A stretch of DNA of 64,000 nucleotides from Rostratula benghalensis (taxonomy: Eukaryota > Chordata > Aves > Charadriiformes > Rostratulidae): assembly GCA_013399305.1 (NCBI GenBank), contig VXAI01000066.1, forward strand, positions 2,906,942-2,970,941, read 5' to 3'. Shown here piece after piece: positions 1 through 13,800 of the stretch; position 1 is the first letter of the stretch; each line of letters opens with the position of its first letter. A program made the position numbers and the translations under genes. The notes below the pieces were generated by a model. It saw only the letters and a program-made list of their open reading frames with translations, ran no database searches and was not told the origin of the DNA.

Positions 1-513
1 GAGAAGTAAGCACCTATTTTAGGCTGCTCTGTGGTAAGTGATTTAATGGATTTTTCTGTGGATTCTGATGGGGGAAGCCTCCTGGCCAAAATGAAAGAAA
101 AAAACCCAAGAAAACATTAAAAAAAAAATATTAAAATAGCAGTTTTGGGATCAGTGCTTGTCCATGTGGGCAGAAGAGCCTGGTTCTCTGCTAATGGCCC
201 CTGAATTTCTCCTCTGTTCTGGTGGCGGTGGGTGCCGGGCTCCCCCCCCGGCCCTGAGTGCCACCCGGATCCCTTCGTGTCCCGGTTGAGCGTGGCGGTG
301 GGGGAAGAACCAGCTCCCGCTCCGGCACCGAAACCCATTGGTTCATAAAAATAGCTCTGCTGCTGGCGTCAGTGCCAGGCCTCGCATCTGGCTTCCCCCA
401 GCGGCTCCAGCTCCGCGCCCGCCCTCCAGACGGGGTCTGCTGGAGGACACATGGTGCGTTACGGGGCTGCAGCGTCGGCCTCTCCCCTCTTCCTCCAGCG
501 TCGTGACAACCCA

Positions 514-597
514 CCCTGCCCTGACAGCCCTGCCCTGACAGCCCTGCCCTGACAGCCCTGCCCTGACAGCCCTGCCCTGACAGCCCTGCCCTGACAG
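514..597. repeat. 14-bp minisatellite, six perfect copies
   Basis: The unit CCCTGCCCTGACAG is repeated six times without a mismatch, followed by a broken partial copy. Because 14 is not a multiple of 3, all frames are open for many repeats on the minus strand and give a periodic Gly/Gln/Arg/Ala-rich peptide every 42 bases. That peptide is an artefact of the repeat. Confidence 0.97.
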
Positions 598-2410
598 CCA
601 GCCCTGCCGGCTGCGGCCTCCGGGTTTGGGAAATGCCTTTTTGTGCTGGTGGCTTTCTGCAAGGCGCCCTTTCAGGAGACAATCGCTGCTGCCGGGTAGC
701 AGTCTCTGAGTTAAGGCGAAAGGCGTCCCGGTGAAGGCTCTACCCTGCAGCTGGAGGTTTTGTTTCAAGCTTTTTTTTTTTTTTTATATTTTTGGGGGGC
801 ATTGAGAGAAAAGGCGAACACCTGAATGAATGTGCAAACGGTGCCTTGCTCCCCTGTTGCACAGCTTTGGCTGAGTAGGTGTTTAAAAACGGGTTTTTTA
901 TGAAGATGGCTCTTTCCAGTGTCGTGATTTCTTTTTTTAGGCTTGCTTTTTTCAGCGTTTGAGCTACTTGAAAACAAGGAGATACCTACGGAAGGCAGCG
1001 ATGCTCTCCTTGCAGACGCAGAAAGAAAACGAAGCGGCCTTGCAGAAGCGCCTTGAAAATGTAGTGATGCGCTTGCGTTGCTCACCCCATGACTGATAGC
1101 AAACACCAAACGTTTTACATCCTTTCCTAAAAAAAAAATAAATATGAAAAATAAAAAAATAAAAAATGAAGTTATTGGGTCTCCAAGGGGTGTTAAATAA
1201 GTCAGGCTCAGCAGGAGTGCTCGTGGTGCGGCACGGCCCCTCTGTTTCCAGCCAGGGCTGCTGCTGTTCCCTGCCTCAAGCCCGGACTAATGGGTTTTGC
1301 CATCTGATCAGGGGTGCAGTCGGTGTCCCACATGTGCCAGGAAAAGTAATTTACAAAAAAACCCCAACAAAACAAAACAAAAAAATGCTGAAGATGTTTA
1401 GATGTGTTCTGCTTTGATGTTGGCCTGCGATCAGCGCTGGCTCACCTCAGGGAGCTTGCTCCCCGCAGCACTGGCACTGCACAGGATTGCTCTTCCCCTG
1501 CCACTGGTGAGCCCAAACGGCTGCCTGCGGCCCAGCAAGATCTTTCGTCTGTTGGCAGCCCCTAATTCCTAACCCTTCTCCTGAGAAAACATCTCAAATG
1601 GAGCTTCAGGATCTGGTGAGCCTGGGCACGCTCCTCCTCACCCTGTCCCCAAACCTCCTGAGCATGGCAGCTCCAGGGGCATCCATCCCTCCCGGTGCAG
1701 GGAGAGCCGTGTCCAGCCCCACGGCCCATCCGATGCCACACAACGCCTTGGTGCTTTCGGTGGACCTGATCCAAGGGCCCCAGCTCTTTTTCCATCTCGC
1801 TGTGTGGAGTTTGAGTTGGTGACATTTTTAGTTTTGGAAACTAGGAGGCAGCTTGGTAGGTGTGTGAGCTTCTTGGCAGGCAGAGGGTGATACAAACCTT
1901 CCCAGTTCCCAAAATTAAGGCCGAGGAGGTTTGCAGGTGTGTAAGGAGGAGGGAAACAAAGCCATCCCAGGCACCTGAGCCCAGCAGCGGGTGTTTTTGA
2001 ACCTTGGAACCTCCCTGCTGTAATCTGGGAATTCTCCTCACTTCTCTTTGAAGTAGAGGATGATACATTGAAACATTTTTTGTTGTAGTAACTGGGGAAA
2101 ATATTTTGAAGTCATCAACAGTTTTGTTTGGAAATCACTGGTGTGAAGCCTGGAGTTTTCTTTTTTCGAGGCATTCAAAACAATCAGCATCGCACTTTAT
2201 GTAATTACTGCTCCGCTGGGAATTTCATGGCCTTAACGTAAATCCATGGTGAGCCTTCCTGGGCTTTAATTTGGGAATGCTAGCCTATTGTTGCTAAAAA
2301 TCTGCTTGTTTGGGCGCCGTCAGTATATTTTTATGAGTGAAGACTGTTACTCAGTCGAGAGTAAGGGAGCCTGTCTAGTGAAGGTGCAACTGGGGAGTCT
2401 GCAGGGGCGC

Positions 2411-2444
2411 AGAGGGAGGAGGAGGAAGAGGAGGAGGAGGGAGA
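2411..2444. repeat. 34-base polypurine (GGA-rich) tract
   Basis: An uninterrupted run of A/G built mostly of GGA and GAG units. Such tracts can adopt triplex structures; no function is evident. Confidence 0.95.
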
Positions 2445-5400
2445 TACGCACCGCTCGGGACACTTGCAAAGGTTTGGAATCTCATCCTTTTGTGCTTTTC
2501 ACTTGAGGGCTGCACGTAACCCAGTGCTGCTGTGATCCCGTGAGGTGGGGTTAACGTTTCTGGATGCTGGTGAGGCCAGGAGTTTGGGTGTCTGTTGGGT
2601 GGTGTTTCTTAAGCGGGGTGGGGGGGAGGTTTCCGTGCCTCTCTGTGTGTTGGTACGGGGCACCCATGTGCACTGAAATGTGTGGTGCTGGAGGAGGGAC
2701 AGAACTACTTTCCACCTTTTCTTTAAGAATTTAAATCAAGTACTGCGGTTATGGGAGCAAAGTCCAAACTGTTCATTACCCCAGTGTTGGTTTTGTCCTG
2801 GCTCTTCAGCTCTAACCTCCTGGGGACAAGAGCAGGGGCAAGAAAAACCAGCTGCTGGGGTTTTTCGATGATTTTTTTTTTTTTTCCCCCAGGTTTTAAA
2901 AACTGCTTTTTCTTAACTGTGAAAATGTGGCAAATAGCTGATCTACAGAGCTGTGGCATGCTAGGGGATGAGATTTTTTTGAAGCACATAACAACATGAT
3001 TTTTTTTTTTTTTTGCTTGAATTCCTCCCTGTCCCTTAACTAAAAGGGGCCTAAGTAGCCAAGCCTGGGCAAGGCAGTTCTGGTGTCTGCCTAGGGAACT
3101 TCTAGGCACTGTCATTCCCCAGGGCCTGTGTTCTTTAAAGTAGGCTGTCTCCAGCTGCAGTGTTTGTAGTAATTATTTTTTTTTTTTAAAGGAGCTTTTA
3201 TTCCATAAAAAAAAAGAAAAGCTCTTTGCTTAAAATTGTGGTCTGTTACTGGTTTAGGATGGCCTTAAATTATTTAAGGTATAGTGCTGGTAAGGAAATA
3301 AACTTGTTTGTTTGAGGGCTGTGATCTACAGAGAGTTAATCTCTCTTCCCTCTGAGGAAGCTCTGTGCATCATGTAAAGCATTATCTTTCATTTCAGTCA
3401 TTGATTAACAGCTCCCAAACCTACTCTCCAGCCTGCAAATCTTGAATTTTGAATAACAGAGATTATAGCTTGTAGTCAGAGTGGCATAATTTAGCCTCAA
3501 CTATTTTATGCTTTCTTTGTTTGGTCAGTCAGCTTGAAAATTTACCTGTGATGAAAAAAATAATTGTAGCCTTTGCGTGAGCTGAGGTTTAATTTATTTT
3601 AATTCACTGTTAAGCATGCAGAAGTCTGTTCTTGCAGCGGAGAGCTATCGGGGGGCAGTTGCCCCGTCCCCTTGGCTGCCTGTGCGGAGTGGCTGGGTTC
3701 CTGGGGTACTCCTGGGCCTTAAGGTGTGGATCCTCTGCCAGAAATTAGTCTTTTTATTTCTGCTCAAGTCTGATGGCTACAACTTTCTTGAGATGCAGAC
3801 CTTGCAGGCTTGTCCTGGCCTTCTCCTCTGTGTGTTTTAATGTCTTCTGCTGCCCAGGTGGGGTTGGGTTCCCCGGCTGTTGCTGACGAACGCGGCTGAT
3901 GAATCGGTGACGTTTTTCGGTGTGTTCAGCTTCTTCCCTCCGCAGCCTGGGTGGGCGCTTCTGCCTCAGGCGAGTGCCAGGCTCTCAGCCCTGCCACCTC
4001 TTGCCTGTGGTGAGAGGCAGAGCAGGGGCTCAGGGTGCTCCACTCAGGGTGTCCCCAGGACCAGCTCTGCCCCTAGTACTGCAGTGGTGGGGTGTCACTG
4101 CTGTGGGTGGGTAGTGACAAAGCACTGAGCAGACCGGAGGACTAAAATCTTCATCTCTACAGCTCATGGTATTTTGCTTTTTATCTTCTGCCCTGCCTTT
4201 TAATTTGTAGATAGCGTTACCCAGCCCAGAGTTGTCTTTGGGAGATGCTGTCACTGGGGAGTCCTGTGACAGAGGCTGGCTTTGAGACTGGATGTCTGGC
4301 CCCGGGGTGGGCAGGGAAGCGATGATGGGGACAGGAGCTGGGCGGTTGTACTTTGTCACTTGCTGTAGGTTGCCCGGCTTGAAGAGTTTGAATATTTAAA
4401 CTTGAAAAAGCATGCGTTAATTGAAGTAATGCTGGGAAGTTAAAGGGACTCAGCTGGGAAAGCAGCTCTTTGGCACATGTTGCTCTTCAGCCTTGAGGGA
4501 ACGGACCCTTGTATGGAAAACTCAACCCCAAGGTGCTGGTTCTCAAGAGCCAGGAGCTGGTTGAAGCTTTAACCTCTCCTGGCAGCCCCAAAAGCTTTAC
4601 AATTAGAGTCCAAAATAATTTCTCCTAGAAACTGTGAGCTGTTAGGAAGTGCAGTTGTCTGGGGTGTTTTTTTGTTGTTGAATATTTTTTTTTTTAAAGT
4701 GATCATATTCCTGCGCTGATCCCATTTTTTATGCATTTAACGTGCCATCAGCTTTTTATAATTGCTTCCCACTGAAAATAAACCAGCAAGGGCTTTAGTG
4801 GAGGTAACGTACTATTTTATTTCAGTAGGAGATTGAGGAATCTATCGGTAAACAACACAATTCAGCTTCAAAGCCTTTTCAGCTAAAACGCATTGTTCAT
4901 CCTTTCAGCCGTTCTGCCTCGCACCCTAATAAAAGTGGAAATCAGGCGCTTGGGGGATGGGGCCGCGGCAGAAAACACAAGCTGAGAAGTGGAGATCAAA
5001 AGGACAAACAGAAGCAGAAGGCAGCGAAGGGGAGGCACAAAGAGTCACAGCTGAGCGTGCGAAGCCGGAGAGTGATGGAGGGGAGAAAACAGCTATTAGA
5101 AAAGGCCAAGGAACAATGGGGTTGAACGTAGCACGTTTTTTAGCTTTCATTTGGGTTTAACAAAGCCGCCTCCCACCAGCGTAACTCCACGGAGGCGCTG
5201 GCCTTAATTCATCTGGAAAGTTGTTGGCTTGCTGCTCGCTGGAAACGCGCTTCGGCGCTGAAACTGCCCCTCGCCGAATCCATGAATCTCTTAAGAGGAG
5301 GGACCCGTCCCAGGGCCATGATTGTTTTCTCCCGGTTCCTAACCACGGCAAAACGTTTTCCCGCTTGGAGTTGTTTCGGGGTTGGTGGGCGTTGGGGAGT

Positions 5401-7853
5401 GTGGGAAAGAAGAGCCGCCAGGGGCTCTTTTCACTTGGGTTGTGCCTTGCGGGGCTTGCGCGGGCTCCCCAAGCGCCAGCAGCTTCTCCAGCTGATTAAA
5501 CCAGTTCTCAAAACCTGGCAGCCCGTGCTCAAACCCAGCTTTGTTAGCAAAGCCTCAAGGCTTTCAGTGCAAGTATTTATTGTCACAAATAATTTATACG
5601 GGATTAAGAATGAGGAATATTATTTTTGGAGAGCCGGTGGTACTCCTTGCTTAGGCTGGCACCAGGCGAGCGGTGGTGGCCTGTGGGGTGGCCCCCTGGG
5701 CCAGCTGCGCCCCGGTACAGCGTGTCCCCGGCATCCGTGGCACGCAGGCTCGGTCTTGCCTTCCCCGGCTTAGTGATGGAAGCTGCTTATTCCCTCTCCC
5801 CATCTGCCCAGCCCCGCTCAGAGCTGTGCATTTGTGGGGGCTGATCTACCCTCAGCCCCCGTTCCTGGAGTGCTGGGGTGGGCACGGGGAGGTCCCCCTG
5901 GGGGAAGGAGCGGGGTTTATCTGGCAGATGGAGGTGTGACTTCTCAGCCTCCACCAGTTACCGGCAGCGGCTGCAGCTGGGCTGGGGTTGGGGAGGTTTT
6001 CATTCCCCGTCTGCTGGGGAGGCGTTCTCAGGCGGGCGGGCGAAGCCTTCCCTTCGGCCGTAGGAGTTTCTAGAGCTGGGTTTGATTGCGAAAATAATAG
6101 CTGGGCAGGTCAATGCAGTTGTATCCTGCTCCTCCCTTAGAGCCCCTGTTTGCTTTCCTTTGTTTGGGTCTCGTCTTGCTCCGACTTGCCTCCCTCAGCC
6201 TCCCTGGATGCAGCTCCAGAGAGCCAAAGCTCCTGCCCGAGCCGCTCTCTACCTGGGCGCTTAATTAAAAAGGAGGAAAGCTGTATTCCAAAAATACTTG
6301 GCTTTCTGGTCTGCCATCCAGCGCGTTGCGAGGCTTGCTGAGCTGGTGGTTGAGAGAGGAAGCCAACGTAGCATTCAGCTGACATAGCATCTGAATTAGC
6401 CGTTTGGGGCCCAGGGAGCGATAGTTCAGGAGGGGGGAGGGAAAGTGAAATGGATGCTGAAATCCTGAATCTGCTGCTTAAATTTCCTCTCTCTCCCAGG
6501 AGAGGGAGGGGGAGAAGTTCAGCCTTGCGTGTTTGGCTCGGCTCCCTGTTACCTGCTGTCTCCTCCTTAGCTCTGTGCTTGTGGCAGAGATAAAGGACGG
6601 GGTTTTTTTTCATGGTGCGAGAAAGTACTTTTTTTCCTTCAGCAACATTTGCTTGTTTGTGGTTGAATCGCATTTAAAAAGAAAAAAAAAAAAATAAATC
6701 CAGCATTATTGAAGAACGAGTGGGCGAATAGCTGCATCAACTACCATGGTAACTTTTAAAGGGCTTCACCCGTAACTGTCAGAGCTAGATTTTTAGTGCT
6801 ATAGTGACTTTTAATGTGGAATAGTTTCCAGGCCATTTAATTATTTTGTCTCCCCATTTAAAAACAAAACAAGGCAAAAAAAACCCCCAAACCTTCCTCT
6901 TCTCTGAACTACCATTTTGTTGATGTCTGTTCTCCTTTTTGACCTGAATCCATCTGTACGGTGGGTACCTTCCTGGTGTTCATGTCTTGGGACTATAGGT
7001 GCTGCCACGTGCTGTGTGTCAGGCAGAAGGTCCTGCTTCTGTACTCCCCATGGAAAGGAGCTCAGTGGTGGGTCTCCAGTCCAGTGGGTGGTTGGGGGAC
7101 CTTTCTGAGGACCCATCCCACTGCAGGGAGGGCTCCTGTTCTCCCAGGAACACAGGGGAGTGTTGGCTTTGGGACACCTCCACGGCCTTGGCGCTGCGTT
7201 TCTCTGATGGGAGCTCTCTCCTCTCCCCTGACTGAGTCAGCAACCCATGGTGTTGGGAGCCTGGATGTGCCTGGTCACCCAGGAGGAATTTGGCAGCGAC
7301 CAGACTCCAACATGCTGCCTGCTTTCATCTTGTGCCCCCACGGGTGAGCACAGCCGTGGAGGTGGGTCTGTGGAGTGTCCTTGAAGCACATCTGGATGTG
7401 TGATGGCTGTGAGGCCGCCCTGGCATGTCAAGGTCATCATGCAAACCATACTCTGCTCAGGTGTCCTGAATTCTGCTGCTTTATACCATGCCAACAGGGA
7501 GAAGATACAAGAATTAAGGACATGTGGTGCTCAGACGTCGCTGATGGGCTGGCTTTGTGGGAGCCTCCTGTGCTGAATGGACTTAGCACAGCAGGTCCCT
7601 GGGCATTGAGCTCAAATTGATGTTGCGTCTCCGGGTGTGACTCTTAGAGCTTTGTGTTCGGTTATTTCAGAGTGTTTTGTGGCGTTGGGTTCAAGGCAGG
7701 ATCGGCTGTAATTGCACTTGTAACCTTCCATGTGAGGAAGACCTGGTTTCTGGTCACGTCCCTGACAGCTTCCTCTGCGGCACCACCCATCTTAGCTTTG
7801 CTCAGCATCCCAACAGAGTTTAAAATGGTTTCATTCTGAATAATTTATCTCCC

Positions 7854-7867
7854 AGAGAGAGAGAGAG
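7854..7867. repeat. (AG)7 microsatellite
   Basis: Seven AG units, followed by GTGA-type degenerate units to about 7876. Confidence 0.95.
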
Positions 7868-10800
7868 TGAGTGAGAGCTGGTGGAGAGAAGCAGGGGAGT
7901 TGGTGGCGAGGGGACTGCTGCGGCGCAGGCTGGGGACGTGGCCCTGCTGCCCGTAGTGGCCTCACCCCCCCGGAGCAGCGTCCCGTCCATCTCGGCCCCA
8001 CGGCCTCGCCGGCCTTTGTTGCTCCCGGCATTTTCCACCAAACAAAGGCTCCGGGTCCTGGGCAGAGGCTCCCGTGGGAGCCCTCCCGCCTCCTGACCCT
8101 CCGCCCTGCCCTCCCTCCAGCACTTCTTTGTTTTCCCGCCAGGCCTTTCCATGGTGCTCCCCCCCTCACCCCAGCCTCCATCCAGAGGGTGCCACGGGCC
8201 CTGGTGGCCGAGCGGCAAGGTGGCCCCGGGGAAGGAGGTTTCTTTAGTTAAAAGACTTCCAAAATGGAGGCATCTCTGCCCTCTCCCCGTCGGACGGCGT
8301 GGGTCTGCGCTGCCCTACTTCTCGCCGGGATCAGACAGCCCTTTCTGAAGCCATACAAAGAGGTTTGAATGCATTAGTTTACATGGAATTAATCTCCAGA
8401 TTCCAAACATGCTTTCAAGCTGGTTTGGCCTTATTTTCCTGCAAAAGGAGGCCAACTCTGCGTTGTAGGCAGGGACTGTTGTGAGCGAGGGTTTGAGCTG
8501 GAGCGGTGAGAGACTAGCACAGGCACCATATTCAGTCCATTAAAAGGAATTTTTGGCTCGTGGACAAAACAAATTGAAAAATCTCATTCTTTGTGTACCA
8601 CATCAGCAGTGACAGAAAAAACAGAGCAAGGTTGCGGGGCGATCCTTCTAGTAATGCCGTGCCTTTTCATAAGGGACTCGAGGCCGAATTTTTGATAGGA
8701 AAATAGTAAAGTATTAAAACGTGCCACACGTTATTGTATAGAAAATCTGGGGTGAAGGGAGCAGTGGGAAAATGTCATTATCAGAGGTCAGGAGAAGTTG
8801 GTACGCTGGATTAAGGCGAGGTGCTCCCTGCAACAGGTTAGTCCAAAATTTCTGGTGCTCCTTTGATGCCGTCCGGGGAGGCAGCGAAGGAGCTGGAGCG
8901 CTCCTGTAGGTTTTTTTGGATGGCCTGTCATCCCTCAGAAAGGAACAGTTGTGTGGGGGCGGGGGAGCATCGTATTCAAAAGTGGGTGAAATGGAAGCGA
9001 GCCAAAATTCTGCAAATTTAGAAGGAACGGCAAACACTGATTTCTTTGAGAACAGGTCGGTGAGTTTCCTTGGAAGCACAGCCCTGGTAGGAGTGTGCGA
9101 GGAAATGGAAACTGTGCTCCTCTATGCAGAGTTGGGTTTGGGGTTTTTTTTTTTTGTAGTTTAGTTGGGCAAAGATACACAAAGATGCTTGTTTTGGGAG
9201 ATGGCTGAATGCTTCTGTAATAATTGCAGCAAATTTTGGGTCACATAAAGCATCTGGAAGAGTAGCGCACCCACAGTTTCACGTAATGCGTTCTGTTTGT
9301 TGAAAATAAAGATGGCTTTCCCTTGAATTTGGAAGTGGTTTAACTCAGAGGAATCTATGCTGCGTTTATTTTCCCTCCCTGTTGAGTATCCTACATCTGC
9401 CAGGTCCTCGCTGCTGGTCTCGTGGACGAAGGTGAGGAATTCCTGTCCCAGCGATGCCTGTCCTGGTTGCAGACGGTGTGGAAGCCCGCGCTGGACTGCG
9501 AGGGGCAGAGCTGGGAAGCACACTCATCTCAGCCAGGGGAAAATAATCAGAAACTGAGATCGTTCTCAAAAGGAAAGGGCTGAAATGAATGCGGGAATAC
9601 CCCTGCAGGGTCTTCGCAGCGCACCTGGTAGCCTGCTGCATAGCTCCTAACTCGCATTCGGGTGGCTTCATTTTGGTCTGACAATTTTTTTGCCGTGTTG
9701 ATATTGAACGTGTAGAAGCACGTAGTGTTTGAAACACGATATGCAAAACTCTGTATTAGTAACCAACTGCATAACATTCCTGTGTTGCAGCTCGGCTGCC
9801 TACGGCGGGCCGATTTTATAAGCTCCTCATATGAGCTGGCAAAGGGAGGATGTGGAAGTGATGAGCTGGAGTCACAAGAGAGCACAAGCGATTGCCTTTA
9901 ACCATTTACGCAGCTCTGGGGCTTCCAGGGGCCACTGGAGCCGGTGGGTGTTTGCCCTTTCCAAAGGAAGGGAGATACCAACCCTTCTACAGCTTCTGGT
10001 GTCACGTCTCTGGAACTGGGACGGAGTGGTGGTGTACTGGTGCTGATGGTGTGGTGTGGCTGTACCTCTCGGAGGCAGGTGGTTGTAAGAGAAGCGAGGG
10101 TTTGGGCACGTGAAGTTGCCACGAGGTACAGGGAGGTATCAGCTGGTGAGCATTTGGCTGATTGCCTGTGGGCAAGCAGGAACCGGATTTATCTTCAGCA
10201 GATAAGCAATAGCAAGAAAACACGATGGTGTCCTTTACTGCGTACAGGAGTCTGTTTTTTTCTGTAAACAAGTTCTTTTGCAAAAAATGTCAGCTTTCAG
10301 GCAAGTGGCAAGGAAACTGAGAAGCCAGGTAGTGTGAAAACGTTTGGCTAGACAACAGGGTTCTTAGTTGGCCACCTTGGTGTCTCCGATAAATTGCTCT
10401 GCCCCTTTAAAACAAATTTTAAAAAAAATACATTCAGATCCACAGCGATGCTGGACAAGCGCACAGCCCGCCGCTTGCTACAAAGATCTGAAGGAAAAGC
10501 CACCAAAATAGAAAATTTCATCATTGCTCACGGGGTGGCAAGAGCTGAGCGCAGCGCGTTGCTGAGTGCGATTGCAATAGTGGAACAGGAAGTCTCCTCC
10601 CCCTCCCCAGGCCCTGTGCAGAGCCCTGATCAAAAGGATGTAAAGCTTGTTTACAAGATGTATGCAAAACATATTTGGGAAGAAAGCTAAGGGCTTTACA
10701 GACCGGGATGCACTGAGAAGACGTGATGTCACGTTTGGGGTAGGCTGCAGTCTGAGGCTACAGAGCATGTGACCCCAAAGTCATCTTAACATTGAGGAGC

Positions 10801-13800
10801 AAACCAAGAAGGTGCCTTTCTCCGTGGGATTGCATCCGGTGAGCTGCTCGAAATACACGCCGAGAAAGCTTCCTGCTCACAAAAAGCCAGTTGTCATCAA
10901 ATCTTTATAGTACTGCAAGAGAAGCCTGGTGTGGCCACAGCTCCAAGGGGTGCTGCCATCCTGGGGGTGGTTTGTTTTTGGGCCGAGTGTTTTGGGTAGT
11001 TCTCCTGGGGCCTAAAGGTGGGAAGGAAAGCCTTTGGCGGCTGGGAAGATGCATGGTGTTTGTGAAGCCGCTTCGGAGTCTGGAGCTAAATGGTGAAGGT
11101 GTCACCAGGCTGCTGATGGATCAGCTATAGACTCACTTATGGTCGTGTGTGTAGAAACAGGCCACTTCTGCAGTGATGATAAAGTCATGTTGTGCAGCCT
11201 TCAGCCTCGCTCACCTTCCTTTGCTTTTGTGGGAAGAGGCACTTCCTTACCTCACAGGGAGTCTTAAGGCTTAATCCATTGTTTGAAAAAGCTCTTTAAG
11301 ATTCTTGTTTGGGAGCACTGGAATCTGGAGGATTAAAAACAATTTATTTTTGTGTATCTTGTCTAATGTGCATCTCAAAGACTTTCCAAAGAAGGGGGAA
11401 TTGGGAGCCAGAGGGAGATGGCAGGTCTGCAAGGTAAACAGGGGAGGAAATTACTTGGAAGAACAAAGAAGGTAAAAGCAAAAGGCTGGTTCCCTGTTGT
11501 GGAGTCTGGGCTGTAAGGAGGGCGAGTTTCCAGCCCTGGAGGAAAGGACTGGAGGTAGTAGGGCTGTCTTCCTCTTAATCCCATTTAGAGACCCATCTGG
11601 TCAGTGCTGCTGCCTTGTGCAGGGCAGAACGCAGAATTTCCCTCTGCTGAGCTTCTGCCCTTTGATACAGGATGTTTCGGGAAGCAGGAATCGCTCTTCT
11701 TCTCGCCTGGTCTGTTCTGTCAGCCCTAGACTACCAGCTCAGCTCACAAGAATTACTGCCAGTGATCCAATCCCTGATAGTCTGTGATGCTGTGATCTGC
11801 ACAAGGATGATTTTTAAAACCCAGATCTAGAATGGTCAATGAACGGCTCTGCTTCCCGTCTTGCTACTCTGCCTGCAGGCACCTGTGGTACTTGCCCTGG
11901 TTTTGGCCAGCACATCCATGCCCTGCCATGGAACTGCTGGGAACATCAGTGAAGGTGCTTCCTCCTGGAGGACTCCAGCTGCCCCTCATGGTGGGGGAAG
12001 ACCTTCACCACGAGACTCCTCACACTTAACAGAAAACTGTTGCTGGAAGGGTGTGTCCATCAGGACATCCCTCTTGGCCACTGTGGACCTCTCCGGTGCC
12101 ACTGCCTCTTCTGAAGAGGCTGTGTGTGTGCAGACATCAGAGCTCCTGCCCTCAGAGAGGGCTTTGACACCTTCCCTATCCTCACACCCTAGCCCTGTGT
12201 CGTGTAAGTGTTAGTCCTGTCATCCTCCAGGGCAGCTGCCACAGCTTCTCTTCATCTCCAGAGCCTCCATGCCAGGTCTACAAAGCATTGGAGAAGAGGT
12301 GACCTGGTGCTTTGGACAGAGGTGGTGCCTTGACTCCCGTGGGGAAGCAGAAACTGATGATTAAATTCTTTCCCCAGGTGCAGGCCTGAGCGTTTTGCAT
12401 AGGTGTGTTGTCATCATGTGACTCTTGGCATTTTAAACACCATGTTTTCCCACCTGAATTTGTTTGGGGTCAGAGAAGTGAGTGTTTCTGTTCTTTGTTG
12501 TAGTTGAGCATAAGGTGGGACTGAACTGAAGACTGAAGTGGTTGGGATTTCTCCTTTGGGTTCTCACCAAAAGATATCCTAAATACTGGTGATATAAAGC
12601 AAGCATCGAGGCAGAGGTTTCCAAATGATGTCCAAGCACGCTCAAGACCCTCAGTGTTTATTATCTGAGCCCTGTAATTTTACATAAATAGGAGAGCTCA
12701 GCAAAAGTGGCCATCAGCTCTTCCTTGTGTGCAGGGGGGACTCCCGTGGGGCTGGCCATGGCTGGGGCTGTTGTGAATGTTGGCAAGTAGGTGTAGGTGT
12801 GGTGCAGGGAAATTCTTGAGGTGTGGGAGTGCTGGAGCGGGGGAGGATGAGCAGTCGGTGCCAAGGGCTGGGTAAGGCTGGTGACAGGCACTGCTCACCT
12901 GGAACCACGCTCGGTAGCGTTGGGATACGATAGAAGGGATGCTCTGGGTCCCTGGGCCACTGCTGTTTTCCTTGGCTTGCCCCCATAAGGTTGGGTTTAT
13001 CCTAAAACCAGTAATATTTCTTCTTCCCCAGTACCCCTGGGGTCAGAGTGCTCCCTGTGTTACGGGAGCCGCTGGAGATTATTTGGGTCGCCGGTGCGAC
13101 CAACTCACAGACTGGCTTTGCAATAGCATAGCTAATGAGATTAACGTAGTATTCACTTAAAAAAAAAGAAAAGAAGGGGCTGGTTGGTTGAATGGGACTC
13201 AAGAAGACTCATTTCATGCGTTAGGGGTTGGAAACACAAGCTCTTTAGCTTAGCAAGGAGAAAGTTGAGAGCATCTGGTGGGTTGGAAGCCCGTCCGTTA
13301 TTGACTGGCAGAACCAGGGCAGGGAACTGGGGAGGAGATTCCCCTCCTAAACATCTGCTGCCCTCGGGTTTCGGGCCGACCTTGCCTGACACCCGTCCTG
13401 CTTGCTTTGTTCTGGGATGTTTTTTTTAAAAAATAGGGGAAAAGTCCCTGCCTGCTGGAAATTGAAGCTTAAAAAAAAAAAAAACAAAAATCAAACTGAA
13501 AACCAAGGCAGGGGGTTTATTAGGAAGGTTGCTCCTATGAGATCAGCTTAGCAGATCTTGTTGTAGTTGGTCCATATCTGTAGAAAACGGAAGGAAAATT
13601 AACTCAGGGAAGTTCTTTCACCTGTTGGGCTGTTTGCTGAGATGACTGCAGCTTTTTCACTTTGTAAGCAATTATATTAATTGCAACTATTTCCCTAGTT
13701 TTGCTCTTCATTCTTGACTCACCTCCTTTTATGTCTGTGACTCTCTTGGCTGCTCCACTACTTCTTAAAAACCAGTTGCTTGTCGAGAGCCCTCCAATTT

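Larger units (their letters stand above)
1..10000. other. Non-coding, probable 5' intron or upstream DNA, first part
   Basis: I see no coding exon here. Open frames on both strands are short and of biased composition, as expected by chance. The stretch holds the 14-bp minisatellite at 514-597, several poly-T/poly-A tracts (for example T15 at 771-785, an A-rich tract at 1128-1167, T14 at 2872-2885, T15 at 3000-3014), a 34-base pure purine tract at 2411-2444 and an (AG)7 run at 7854-7867. Its placement in an ANKRD11 5' intron is inferred from the downstream exons; the left end could lie upstream of the gene. Confidence 0.6.

Noticed and set aside
34..39. GTAAGT donor-like hexamer near the left edge
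   Set aside because: The nearest upstream acceptor-like AG is only about 11 bases away and the window edge hides further context, so no exon can be supported.
343..768. Minus-strand frames with repeated GQGCQGRAVR-like peptide
   Set aside because: The peptide is produced by translating the 14-bp minisatellite, and the same repeat is open in several frames.
7233..7242. TGAGTCAGCA, an AP-1/Maf-type motif, with similar sites elsewhere
   Set aside because: Motifs of this length occur by chance several times in 64 kb, and no clustering or other regulatory context supports this one.
10394..10690. 98-codon plus-strand frame with fairly balanced composition
   Set aside because: No recognised similarity, no splice signals fitting an exon, and no supporting context. 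Chance is the simplest explanation.
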